This document shows positions 1-6,256 of a stretch of DNA of 12,159 nt, piece by piece. Source of the DNA: JAAYCI01 sp964472465 (GTDB lineage: Bacteria > Bacillota > Clostridia > Oscillospirales > Ruminococcaceae); assembly GCA_964472465.1 (NCBI GenBank), contig CAYYLW010000078.1, positions 1 to 12,159 on the forward strand, in the 5' to 3' direction. Position 1 is the stretch's first letter. Every line of letters begins with the position of its first letter. The notes under the pieces are model-generated. The model saw nothing but the letters and a program-made list of their open reading frames with translations, made no database searches and was not told the DNA's origin. A program made the translations under genes and the position numbers.

Positions 1-248
1 TGACCAACAATGACCTGTGTACCGTTACCCTGGCGGTGCAGGCCACCTGCCCGCAAAAGGGTTACCTGCTAAACCTGGCGCGCAGCCGCACCGAGTTCCC
101 CCTGTGGGTGACCAACAAAAGCATTGGGGAGCGGTTTGGCGGAACCAAGGCCATGATTAAAACCCTGCCGGAACTGACACACGGCGCGGAGGCCGAGGAC
201 AGGGAGTTTAGCATCCAGGTGTTTGACGGCGTGGTGGAGCCGGTATAG
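1..248 (+). CDS. Tail tube protein, C-terminal part (DUF3277/KPP10 ORF10-like), cut by window edge
   Basis: The reading frame is open from base 3 to the TAG at 246-248; the start lies outside the window. The visible ~81 residues begin NNDLCTVTLAV, continue with a hydrophobic strand plus LNLARSRTEFPLWVTNK, and end in a charged EDREFSIQVFDG strand. This strand pattern (a threonine/valine strand, a helix, a strand ending in W or V, then E-x-x-REF/W near the C-terminus) matches my memory of DUF3277, the KPP10 ORF10-type inner tail tube of contractile phages. Its position directly before the chaperone and tape measure genes supports tube identity, since sheath-tube-chaperone-tape measure is the standard order. 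The assignment rests on pattern recall and context, and the N-terminal two thirds cannot be seen. An alternative is another tube family (XkdM-like). Confidence 0.66.
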   Translation, partial: TNNDLCTVTLAVQATCPQKGYLLNLARSRTEFPLWVTNKSIGERFGGTKAMIKTLPELTHGAEAEDREFSIQVFDGVVEPV

Positions 249-270
249 CGGGCAGGAAAAGGAGGAAGGT

Positions 271-582
271 ATGAGTGAAGCGGGGAAAAATAAGTTCTAC
301 ACATGCAGCAAAGAAATAGACGGTGTGCGCTATGTGGCGCAGTTTAGCGGCATGGCGTTAGCATTGCGGGCGGTGGATGAAAGCTATCTGCCGGGCGGTG
401 TCAACCTGGGGACGGAAAACCTGGCAAGGTATATTTTGGACAAGGTGATTGTGGAGCCCAGCGGGCTGACCATAGACGACTTTGAGGACATAGAAACCCT
501 CAACGCGGTGGTGAATTTTGGCGCCGAGGTGATGCGGGGGCGATTTCGGAAGAGGAACAACCAAGGCGCAGCTAAGGCGTAG
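271..582 (+). CDS. Tail assembly chaperone, short (unshifted) product
   Basis: A 103-residue protein. The start ATG at 271 is chosen because it sits just after AAAGGAGGAAGG; the frame is open further upstream to 223 but that would overlap the tube gene. It is a small soluble protein with residues like VNLGTENLARYILDKVIVEPSG and ETLNAVVNFGAEVM, resembling the all-alpha first chaperone of tail operons, which binds tube subunits and the tape measure during tail assembly and is absent from the mature virion. Location between tube and tape measure is the diagnostic position. The frame terminates in a basic KRNNQGAAKA tail read through the region where a second frame opens, so this is probably the majority, non-frameshifted form. 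Sequence similarity alone would not identify it; context carries the call. Confidence 0.75.
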   Translation: MSEAGKNKFYTCSKEIDGVRYVAQFSGMALALRAVDESYLPGGVNLGTENLARYILDKVIVEPSGLTIDDFEDIETLNAVVNFGAEVMRGRFRKRNNQGAAKA

Positions 583-733
583 GGTTGAGGAACAGTGGGG
601 CGCCTGGCGGCTGGTGCTGGCGGACGCAGGGTTTGACTATAACACCGTGTTCCACCAGATGAGCCCCGAGGAAATTGAAATGGCCAACCTGGCCCTGGAC
701 CGGTTGCTGAAACTGCAGAAAGAAACGAGGTGA
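271..733 (+). CDS. Tail assembly chaperone, extended product made by predicted -2 ribosomal frameshift
   Basis: A second frame is open from 533 to the TGA at 731-733, two bases back from the first chaperone frame. It has no ATG or GTG with a ribosome binding site near its beginning; the first ATG is around 659, already inside the conserved-looking part. It encodes VEEQWGAWRLVLADAGFDY, then HQMSPEEIEMANLALDRL and LKLQKETR, a helical domain like the C-terminal T-domain of G/GT chaperones that contacts the tape measure. Reading the first frame to GGG at 538-540 and slipping back two bases gives a ~154-residue fusion. Its stop is followed at once by the tape measure start, as expected. The long form is normally a minor product. 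A +1 slip at TTTC (544-547) would also join the frames and cannot be excluded. Confidence 0.68.
535..543 (+). promoter_or_regulatory. Predicted -2 frameshift slippery site (CGGGGGCGA)
   Basis: Five consecutive G followed by CGA lie just after the in-frame stop (530-532) that closes the second frame upstream, and 37 bases before the first frame's own stop. A glycine tRNA on GGG (538-540) can re-pair with GGG at 536-538, giving a -2 shift into the downstream frame. Phage Mu's chaperone gene is known to use a -2 shift at a similar G-run followed by C. No strong downstream stem-loop was seen by eye. Confidence 0.55.
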
Positions 734-738
734 GCCAC

Positions 739-2247
739 ATGGCGGATGTGATACGTGAGGATATTGTAACGATACGTTTTGAGGTGGAGGAAGACCCCTT
801 TGCCGAGATACGCCGTGCGGCGAGCCGGATGGTGGCGGGTGTGGCAGATATGGTGAAGACGGCCCAAAACCAGATGGTGGGGCTGGGGAGATCTGCCGTT
901 ATGACAGATCGTGGGCTAAAAGTGATGGTGGGCACCATGGACATTGCAGAACAAGGCTTGGGAGGTTTTGAACTGGCTACCCCCCTGCAAGAGGCAGAGC
1001 AGGGGATACAGGGAGTGATGACCTCATTGGGCGGGGTGGCTGGCATACGTTTTGAAGGTTTGACCACTGGTATACGTGAAGTGGCGGCGGAGAGCAAAGC
1101 GGTGGGGCGTACAGCGAGCGGGATGGTGCAAAACGTGGCGGCATTGGCTGGTGAGATGGCGGATTTGAGAGAGACAGCCGACATAAAGCTGGAAACCCCC
1201 GACATGGCCTCTTTTACAGCCAGGGCGATGGATGCAGGGCGGAAAACGGCGGCCGGTTTTGCCAGCGGTTTTAAAAGTGCTGTCAACTTGCACCTGCCTG
1301 CGGTATATCAAAATGTTCTGGTGGATTCCTTGGTCAGGCTGCGCCCGATTGCGGAAGGGGCTGCACTGGCGGTGGGCAAAGCGGGGGCTAGCCTGGGGGC
1401 TTTTGGAACAAAAGCGGCGGCGGGTGCAGCCGCCGTGGGCGCCATGAACTATGGCGCCGCCCAGGCGGGCCAGCGGATGGCGGCGCTGGATGCGGTGGTT
1501 TTGACTACAGTTTTGAATATGGCACTGAATTTTACTACCCTACGCTTCAAGATGGGTGAGACCCAGACCGCGATGAGCACGGAGATGACGACCATCACCA
1601 CCAATATGCAAACCATGGCGACGGACGTGCTGACAGCGCTGAACGGCCTGGCGGAACCCCTGTACACAGCAGGTGTAGACGCGATGGCGGGCTTCAACAA
1701 TGGACTAGAAAGCCAGCGGGAGACGGTGCTGGCGACAGCGGCGAGCATTGCAAGCGCGGCGGCGGCCAGTATGTGCGGTGCGCTGGAGATCCACAGCCCT
1801 TCGCGGGTGGTGCAGGAGATAGGCGTGTACACGGGGCAGGGTTTGCCGCTTGGCATGGAGAGCCAGCGCGGTGCGGTGCAGCGGGAAGCGCAGGCGCTGG
1901 CCTTGGCGGCGTTGCCGCCTGTTGTGCCTTCTCCGCCGGTAGCGCCTGCCGTGTTACCGCAACAGGGCCTGCCGCCGATGGTGCCTTTTATGCTGCCGCC
2001 CAGGCAGGCGGAAGCGGGCCCGCCGCTGCTGGCACCCCGCACACCCGAGACGGCGCCGGTGACGGCACGCGGTGGCAACACCTACAACCAAAACCAGTAC
2101 AGCCCGCAGTTTAGCTTGACCATAGGGGGCGGGGCCACGGCCCAAAACCGTGAGACCGAGCGGCAGGTGCGTACCTGGATACGGGAAGAATTTGGCAAGA
2201 TGCTGCGCGCGGCAGGCCGGGGCGCGCCGGCGGCAAGGGAGGTGTAG
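739..2247 (+). CDS. Tape measure protein, short
   Basis: A 502-residue protein. ATG at 739 is preferred over GTG at 730 because GAGGTG (727-732) sits at proper spacing before it; the GTG would overlap the chaperone stop with only a weak site. The protein is rich in alanine and methionine and mostly helical, with spaced glycines. Residues ~350-362 carry LEIHSPSRVVQEIG, a near-universal signature at the C-terminal end of tape measures. A proline-rich linker (~392-424) and an amphipathic C-terminal helix follow. Tape measures fill the tube lumen and fix tail length; at roughly 0.15 nm per residue this one predicts a short tail of about 75 nm (inference). No lysozyme, transglycosylase or peptidase domain is evident, unlike many longer tape measures. 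It is directly downstream of the chaperone gene, as usual. Confidence 0.87.
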   Translation: MADVIREDIVTIRFEVEEDPFAEIRRAASRMVAGVADMVKTAQNQMVGLGRSAVMTDRGLKVMVGTMDIAEQGLGGFELATPLQEAEQGIQGVMTSLGGVAGIRFEGLTTGIREVAAESKAVGRTASGMVQNVAALAGEMADLRETADIKLETPDMASFTARAMDAGRKTAAGFASGFKSAVNLHLPAVYQNVLVDSLVRLRPIAEGAALAVGKAGASLGAFGTKAAAGAAAVGAMNYGAAQAGQRMAALDAVVLTTVLNMALNFTTLRFKMGETQTAMSTEMTTITTNMQTMATDVLTALNGLAEPLYTAGVDAMAGFNNGLESQRETVLATAASIASAAAASMCGALEIHSPSRVVQEIGVYTGQGLPLGMESQRGAVQREAQALALAALPPVVPSPPVAPAVLPQQGLPPMVPFMLPPRQAEAGPPLLAPRTPETAPVTARGGNTYNQNQYSPQFSLTIGGGATAQNRETERQVRTWIREEFGKMLRAAGRGAPAAREV

Positions 2248-2251
2248 GGCC

Positions 2252-2875
2252 ATGGCGATAGTGGGCGGGGTGTACGTGTGGGTGGAAGAGGAGAATTTGG
2301 ACACCCCCGTGGAAGTGGCCAGCCACCCGGTGGAGACGGGGGTGGAGATCACCAGCCATGTGAAGGCGGGGCCGGCCACCCTGACGGTGCGCGGGGAGAT
2401 AGTGGGGCCGGGCTACGAAAACACGGTGCAGCATTTCCGGAACCTAGCGCGGGGTGGGTACCTGACGGCCTACATCGGGCGCACGGTGTTTCCCAGCGCG
2501 CACATCGTCTCGTTTGGCACCCGCGCCAGCCCGCGCATCAAGGACGGGGTGGAGTTCGACATGCAACTGCGGGAGATGCGCGTGGCCCGCAAGAACTTTG
2601 AATGGGCCACGGGCTATACGGGAGATGTGCTGGTGGGGCAGATGAACTACGACGGGACGGCCAGCGTGGAAAACCTTTCGGCCAAAGGGGAGCGCTACCA
2701 CACCCTGATGGCGGGGGAAACGCTGTATTTTGTGGCCGAGCAGTACCGCAGCCGCGGGGTGACGGCCGAGGGTATGCGGGAGCTGAACCAGGCGCGCGAC
2801 GTGTTTCAGCCGGGGCATCAGGGGGACTATGGCTACCTGCGCACAGGGGCCAAATTGCTACTGGGGGTGTGGTGA
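2252..2875 (+). CDS. Dit-like baseplate protein with C-terminal LysM domain
   Basis: A 207-residue protein starting at ATG 2252 behind GGGAGGTG. Residues ~15-125 form a Dit-like domain: SHPVETGVEITSHVKAGP, then LTVRGEIVGPG, then YLTAYIGRTVF and a FDMQLREMRVA strand. This is the pattern of the short Dit_like family in myovirus baseplates, where H-P-x-E-x-G-x-x-I-(T/S)-x-H is typical. Residues ~148-206 form a LysM fold: YHTLMAGETLYFVAEQY, a helix with MRELNQARDVFQPG, and a final LLLGVW. Such LysM-ended hub proteins (XkdP-like, T4 gp53-like) sit at the tail-baseplate interface; in virions the LysM probably makes protein contacts rather than binding peptidoglycan, although wall binding is possible. 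Its stop codon overlaps the next start (TGATG). Confidence 0.83.
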   Translation: MAIVGGVYVWVEEENLDTPVEVASHPVETGVEITSHVKAGPATLTVRGEIVGPGYENTVQHFRNLARGGYLTAYIGRTVFPSAHIVSFGTRASPRIKDGVEFDMQLREMRVARKNFEWATGYTGDVLVGQMNYDGTASVENLSAKGERYHTLMAGETLYFVAEQYRSRGVTAEGMRELNQARDVFQPGHQGDYGYLRTGAKLLLGVW

Positions 2876-3207
2876 TGCGGGACAGGGTGCCCATCAAAAA
2901 AGAGAACCTGCCCTACCGGGTGAACCTCATCTTGGCGGCGGGTGTGTATACGGTGGAAATCCACTACAACAGCCGGATGGACGGCTATGTATTGCACCTG
3001 TACCGCGGGGACGAACTGCTGTGTGGTGGGGAGAAGCTGGTGTATGGCCGGCCGTTGTGGCGGGATTGCTATGAGGCGGAGCAGTACCCGGTGCTGCGGC
3101 TGGTGCCCTATGACGAAAGCGACCAGGCGGATGAGGTGACGCGGGAAACCCTGGGCAAGACGGTGTTTTTGACCATTGAGGACCAGGGGGATTCAGTTGA
3201 AAGTTGA
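2875..3207 (+). CDS. Baseplate plug protein (Pam3 gp18-like)
   Basis: A 110-residue protein starting at ATG 2875, which shares its A with the preceding TGA, so translation is probably coupled. In-frame GTG codons at 2869 and 2872 are possible alternative starts. It reads as a compact beta protein: YTVEIHYNSRMDGYVLHLY, then a LVYGRPLW turn, YPVLRLVPYD, and a final TRETLGKTVFLTIED. The order N-x-R-x-D-x-(W/Y)-x-L-x-(I/L)-Y, a pro-gly loop, then 'LG..V.L.Y/I.' is what I recall for the baseplate plug family first resolved in cyanophage Pam3. That protein caps the hub/tube interface. The location between the Dit-like/LysM gene and the hub gene fits. The assignment is from pattern memory; no search was run. 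Confidence 0.74.
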   Translation: MRDRVPIKKENLPYRVNLILAAGVYTVEIHYNSRMDGYVLHLYRGDELLCGGEKLVYGRPLWRDCYEAEQYPVLRLVPYDESDQADEVTRETLGKTVFLTIEDQGDSVES

Positions 3208-3231
3208 AAGCGAAAGGGCGGGGAAAGAGAG

Positions 3232-4200
3232 ATGGAGAGCCACTACCTGCTGAATGCGATGCAGACCTGGAGCCGGGAACTGGCGGGGCAAAGCCAGCCC
3301 TGGGAGGCGCCGCGGGGCCTGTATGGCCTTGACATCATGGGCGAGATTCACCGGGGTGGGGGGAACATAGGCATCTACTGGGGCAGCGGGGAATATGACT
3401 TTGAGTTCCGCTGGGAGTTTGACGAAAAAGAGGAACCGAACAAGGGCGAGTTTGTCATCTACAACATAAGCGACGACACCATCCGCAAAATTCAGGTGGG
3501 GGACTTGCTGATCGTGTTCGGCGGGTTTGAGGGCGGCTGGTTTTTCTGTGCGTCCATCACCGAGGTGAGCGCCGAATGGAAAGGCGCGGACAAGGCCGTG
3601 ACGCTGTACCTGGTGGAGAGCGGCACGAACGCGAACAGCGTGGAGTTCAGCACCTGGTACGACCAGGGCAGGGATGCGGAGATTCAGGCGCTGGCGCCCG
3701 GCGGGCCGAATGTATCTAAAACCTATGCGGCTGGTGTGCGCGCGGCGCAAATCTTGAGCGACCTCGTGTTTTGGAGCGGTTACCCCTGCCTGGAAGTGAG
3801 CGCCGAGCAGGACAGGATATATAGCGAGGCGGTGGTGCTGGAGGGGCCGCTGTTTAACCTGATGCAAGAATATGCCGGAGTATGCGGGGCCACGGCCTAC
3901 CTGGCAAACGGGCTGCTGGTGGTGAAGAACCTGGGGGTAGACCGTGGGCGGGACCGCCTGCTGATTAGCCAGCACACGGGGCTGCTGGAAGCGCCGACCC
4001 CCTTTGCCGAGGAGGGCGGGGGCGAAAATGCGCCCAGTTACCGGGGCTACACCGTGAAGATGCTGGGCAGCCAGCGGGTGCAGATGGGCGCGCCGGTGCG
4101 GCTGCAAAGCCGGTATGTGGACGCCCAGCTGCGCGTATTGCGGGGCAAGCACAACTATGACGGGCTGCGCTTTGTGAGCGAGGCGACCTTGATTGAATAG
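3232..4200 (+). CDS. Baseplate hub protein (gp27/phage D-like)
   Basis: A 322-residue protein from ATG 3232, preceded by the purine-rich GGGGAAAGAGAG. Residues ~57-130 show the hub hallmark: a FEFRWEFDEKEEPNKGEFVI strand-turn with YNISDDTIRKIQVGD, where a fixed 'E-I-Y-N-(L/I)-S' precedes a helix and a GD turn, followed by a GWFFCASITEVSAEW strand. A central helical domain (AAGVRAAQILSDLVFWSGYP) and a later LMQEYAGVCGATAYLANGLL segment recall the second barrel domain of gp27-like hubs. The trimeric hub carries the spike and starts tube assembly. Position between plug and spike genes is the canonical place. The C-terminal ~60 residues contain a VRLQSRYVDAQLRVLRGKHN segment common at the ends of this family. 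Family membership is by recall, but context makes hub the clear best reading. Confidence 0.78.
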   Translation: MESHYLLNAMQTWSRELAGQSQPWEAPRGLYGLDIMGEIHRGGGNIGIYWGSGEYDFEFRWEFDEKEEPNKGEFVIYNISDDTIRKIQVGDLLIVFGGFEGGWFFCASITEVSAEWKGADKAVTLYLVESGTNANSVEFSTWYDQGRDAEIQALAPGGPNVSKTYAAGVRAAQILSDLVFWSGYPCLEVSAEQDRIYSEAVVLEGPLFNLMQEYAGVCGATAYLANGLLVVKNLGVDRGRDRLLISQHTGLLEAPTPFAEEGGGENAPSYRGYTVKMLGSQRVQMGAPVRLQSRYVDAQLRVLRGKHNYDGLRFVSEATLIE

Positions 4201-4218
4201 ACAGAAGGAGGGCGGGGT

Positions 4219-4569
4219 ATGGAGGGGCTGAACCTACGCAAGACCATGGGCGAGCTGATAGAACAGAAACTGCTGCTGACCCACACGGCCTTTTTGGGGC
4301 GTGTGACGGCGGAGAATGGCGTGCGGCTGTGCGTACAGCCGCTGACGCTGGCGAAAGACGTGGACGGGGAGGCCTATGCGCAGCCGCTGGTGGTGGACGC
4401 GCCCCGCCTGAAAGGAGTGGCGGCCACGGTGGGGGACGTGGTGCTGTGCGTGGTGTGCGAGCGGGACATCAGCCAGGCGGCGCGCGGGCAGATGAGCCTG
4501 CCGGCCAACCGGCGGCACAGCCTTTCGGACAGCGTGGTGGTGGGGGTGATAGAGAATGCGGGGCTTTGA
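4219..4569 (+). CDS. Central spike protein, short (gp138 N-terminal domain-like)
   Basis: A 116-residue protein, ATG 4219 after AGAAGGAGGGCGG. Residues ~5-115 match the OB-fold N-terminal domain of gp138-type membrane-piercing spikes: a leading amphipathic helix, VQPLTLAKDVDGE with a paired QPLVVDAPRLKG, then GDVVLCVVCERDISQ and the closing HSLSDSVVVG. In the family the spike caps the hub and punctures the outer surface. Here the protein ends directly after the OB fold; no beta-helix and no metal-binding apex (H-x-H) follow, unlike long gp138/gpV spikes. That may be natural for Gram-positive phages (the Bacillus XkdR-type spike is also short), or a separate tip protein may exist. Its last 14 bases overlap an ATG (4556) of the gp25-like frame, which resumes after the N gap. 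The stop at 4567-4569 lies before the gap, so the gap does not cause the shortness. Confidence 0.74.
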   Translation: MEGLNLRKTMGELIEQKLLLTHTAFLGRVTAENGVRLCVQPLTLAKDVDGEAYAQPLVVDAPRLKGVAATVGDVVLCVVCERDISQAARGQMSLPANRRHSLSDSVVVGVIENAGL

Positions 4570-4596
4570 ACTGGACGAACACGGGGACGTGGTGCT
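4542..4596 (+). repeat. 55-bp direct repeat, left copy, at assembly gap
   Basis: Bases 4542-4596 are identical to 4697-4751 (from GGGGGTGATAGAGAATGCGG to GGACGTGGTGCT). The copies abut the two ends of a 100-N run. Exactly 55 bases of identity ending exactly at the gap is what a de Bruijn assembler with k=55 leaves when two contigs that overlap by one k-mer are scaffolded instead of joined. I therefore read it as one biological sequence shown twice. It covers the end of the spike gene and the start of the gp25-like gene. Confidence 0.85.
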
Positions 4597-4696
4597 NNNN
4601 NNNNNNNNNNNNNNNNNNNNNNNNNNNNNNNNNNNNNNNNNNNNNNNNNNNNNNNNNNNNNNNNNNNNNNNNNNNNNNNNNNNNNNNNNNNNNNNN
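4597..4696. other. Assembly gap, 100 N
   Basis: Exactly 100 undetermined bases, the conventional placeholder for a gap of unknown size. With the flanking 55-base identity, the likely true distance is zero or negative: deleting one repeat copy and the N run would fuse spike and gp25-like genes with a 14-base overlap, consistent with the tight packing of the neighbouring genes. No gene can be placed inside it. Confidence 0.95.
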
Positions 4697-4751
4697 GGGG
4701 GTGATAGAGAATGCGGGGCTTTGAACTGGACGAACACGGGGACGTGGTGCT
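4697..4751 (+). repeat. 55-bp direct repeat, right copy, at assembly gap
   Basis: This is the second copy of the 55 bases at 4542-4596, beginning on the first base after the N run. It again contains the last eight codons of the spike frame and the ATG (4711) of the gp25-like gene. It is judged an assembly duplicate rather than a genomic repeat. Confidence 0.85.
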
Positions 4752-5064
4752 GAGCGGCGGCGATATTTCCTGTATCGAAAACGGGGATTTGCTGGCGCAA
4801 ACCCTGCGGCAGCATATCACCCAAAACCAGGGGGAATGGTGGCTGAACCCCCGGCAGGGCATTGCGTTTGGGCGGCTGCTGGGCAAAAACCCAAACCCGG
4901 ATTTGGTGCGCTGCGAGATACAGCAGGCGCTGTTGCAAGTGGATGAAGGCCTGCTGGTGGATGCATTTGAGACCAGGCGGGACGGGCGGCGTATGCAGGT
5001 GCGGTTCACCGCCAAAACCAGGGTGGGGGCCACGGCGGCAGTGAACACGGACTTTGGCGGATAG
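4711..5064 (+). CDS. Baseplate sheath initiator, gp25/gpW-like
   Basis: A 117-residue protein from ATG 4711. Key landmarks: early LSGGDISCIENGDLLAQTLR, then ITQNQGEWWLNPRQGI (residues ~36-50), a (A/D)FGRLLGKNPNPDLVRCEI segment, a helix, and a beta strand RMQVRFTAKT ending in a TAAVNTDF tail. The 'L.t..GEW.l.p..Gi....llg..p....i...i..aL' order is the gpW/gp25 (DUF2634-type) signature. The T4 gp25 homologue attaches the first sheath ring to the baseplate wedges. A start at 4556 in the left repeat copy encodes the same N-terminus and runs into the N gap; removing one copy leaves a single intact gene. There is no separate ribosome binding site; the GGGGGTGATAGAGA before the ATG and the overlap with the spike stop imply coupled translation. 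Confidence 0.88.
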   Translation: MRGFELDEHGDVVLSGGDISCIENGDLLAQTLRQHITQNQGEWWLNPRQGIAFGRLLGKNPNPDLVRCEIQQALLQVDEGLLVDAFETRRDGRRMQVRFTAKTRVGATAAVNTDFGG

Positions 5065-5077
5065 AGGGAGGGAGAGC

Positions 5078-6256
5078 ATGGAGGCAATCACGGAGAAGGG
5101 TTTTGTACGGCCCAGCTATGCGCAGCTATTGGCGGCGCAGGAACAACGGGCGAAAGAACTGCTGGGCGGGGACGTGGATACCTCGGAATATTCGGTGCTG
5201 GGGAAGTTTTTGCGCATTGTGGTGTACGACCTGGCCCAGTTGTACGAGGAACTGGAAGCGGTGTATTTTGCGCGGTTTCCGGGCTATGCACAGGGTGTGC
5301 AGCTGGACAGGCTGACGCCCTTTGCGGGGGTTTCGCGAAACCCGGCGGTGGCGGCGGTGTACGAGGTGCAGTTCACCGGCGACGCGGGGGCCGTGATACC
5401 CGAGGGGTTCCGGGTGGCCACGGCGGACATGACGATGTACCGTACCGAGGCCCCCGCCACGCTGGGTGTGGATGGCACGGCGCTGGCCAGCGTGGTGTGT
5501 ACCCAGCGGGGTGAGGCGGGCAATGTGCCGCCCGGCAGCATCGTCACCGTGGTGAACCCTGTGGCGCAGGTGCGCGCCGTACAGCAGGTGCGCCAGCGAG
5601 TGCCGGGACGTGAGCGGGAGAGCGACGCGGAACTGCGCGCACGGTTTGACGGGGCGATTGCGGGCATAGGCAGCGCCACGGCCGAGGCGGTGAAGGCGGC
5701 GGTGATGCGCGTGGCGGGGGTGGAGGGCTGCGTGATTGCCGAAAACGACGGCGAGGAGACCCTGCCCGGCGGCCTGCCGCCCCACAGTTTTGAGACCTTT
5801 GTGCTGGGGGATACCGCCCAGGATACCGAGATAGCGGCGGCCATCTTCTCCAAAAAGCCCATGGGTGTGTACAGCCACGGGCAGGTGGAGGCCGAGGTGC
5901 GGGACCAGGCGGGGAACCTGCACACGCTGCGGTTTTCGCGCGTGGCGGAACTGCGGCTGACAATACGCCTGAGCGTGAAAGCGGACAGGCTATTCCCGGC
6001 GCAGGGGGCAAAACAGGTGCAGCAGGCGCTGGCCGGGTATGTGAACGCCTTCCCGAACGGCAAAGACCTCGTTTTTTCCTCGCTGTACCCGGTGCTGTAC
6101 ACCGTGCCGGGGGTGGTGGAGGTTTCGAAGCTGGAAGTTTCGCAGGACGGGGGGAAGAGTTACGGGCAGAAGAACGTCCCGGCCAGTGCGGCGCAGGCCG
6201 TGCGGCTGGACGCAGGGGATGTATCGGTGGAGGTGAGCGCCTATGCCGACCAGTGA
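5078..6256 (+). CDS. Baseplate J wedge protein (gp47-like)
   Basis: A 392-residue protein, ATG 5078 with AGGGAGGGAGAG just before it; longer in-frame starts from 5054 would overlap the previous gene and lack a site. Hallmarks of baseplate J: FPGYAQGVQLDRLTPFAGVS (~70-90), where '(G/A)xxLDRLaaxxGv.R' is typical, an AVYEVQFTGDAGAVIPEGFR strand-turn, GEAGNVPPGSIVTVVNP (~147-163), then VPGRERESDAELRARF (~178-193) and a mid-region VAGVEGCVIAENDG. In contractile tails J/gp47 forms the wedge ring that links the hub to fibres and starts sheath contraction. Length is in the family's usual range. Its last 14 bases overlap the start of the DUF2612-like wedge gene in another frame, as expected for partner wedge proteins. 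Confidence 0.93.
   Translation: MEAITEKGFVRPSYAQLLAAQEQRAKELLGGDVDTSEYSVLGKFLRIVVYDLAQLYEELEAVYFARFPGYAQGVQLDRLTPFAGVSRNPAVAAVYEVQFTGDAGAVIPEGFRVATADMTMYRTEAPATLGVDGTALASVVCTQRGEAGNVPPGSIVTVVNPVAQVRAVQQVRQRVPGRERESDAELRARFDGAIAGIGSATAEAVKAAVMRVAGVEGCVIAENDGEETLPGGLPPHSFETFVLGDTAQDTEIAAAIFSKKPMGVYSHGQVEAEVRDQAGNLHTLRFSRVAELRLTIRLSVKADRLFPAQGAKQVQQALAGYVNAFPNGKDLVFSSLYPVLYTVPGVVEVSKLEVSQDGGKSYGQKNVPASAAQAVRLDAGDVSVEVSAYADQ

Noticed and set aside
384..1286. Long minus-strand open frame (300 codons)
   Set aside because: It lies opposite the chaperone and tape measure genes, which have good ribosome sites and family signatures. Its translation is low-complexity (S/P/A/T-rich), as expected from the reverse of GC-rich coding DNA.
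3193..4152. Minus-strand open frame of 319 codons
   Set aside because: It is the reverse shadow of the hub gene; composition is rich in A, H, P, R and V and no ribosome site precedes it.
4542..4751. Genuine tandem 55-bp repeat or transposon target duplication
   Set aside because: Identity ends exactly at the N run and equals an assembler k-mer length; no inverted terminal repeats or transposase are present.
4234..5091. Minus-strand open frames running through the N gap
   Set aside because: They are opened by undetermined bases and oppose the spike and gp25-like genes; they have no recognisable domains.
5544..6102. Minus-strand frames opposite baseplate J
   Set aside because: They are proline/arginine-rich shadows with no start signals, opposite a gene with clear family motifs.
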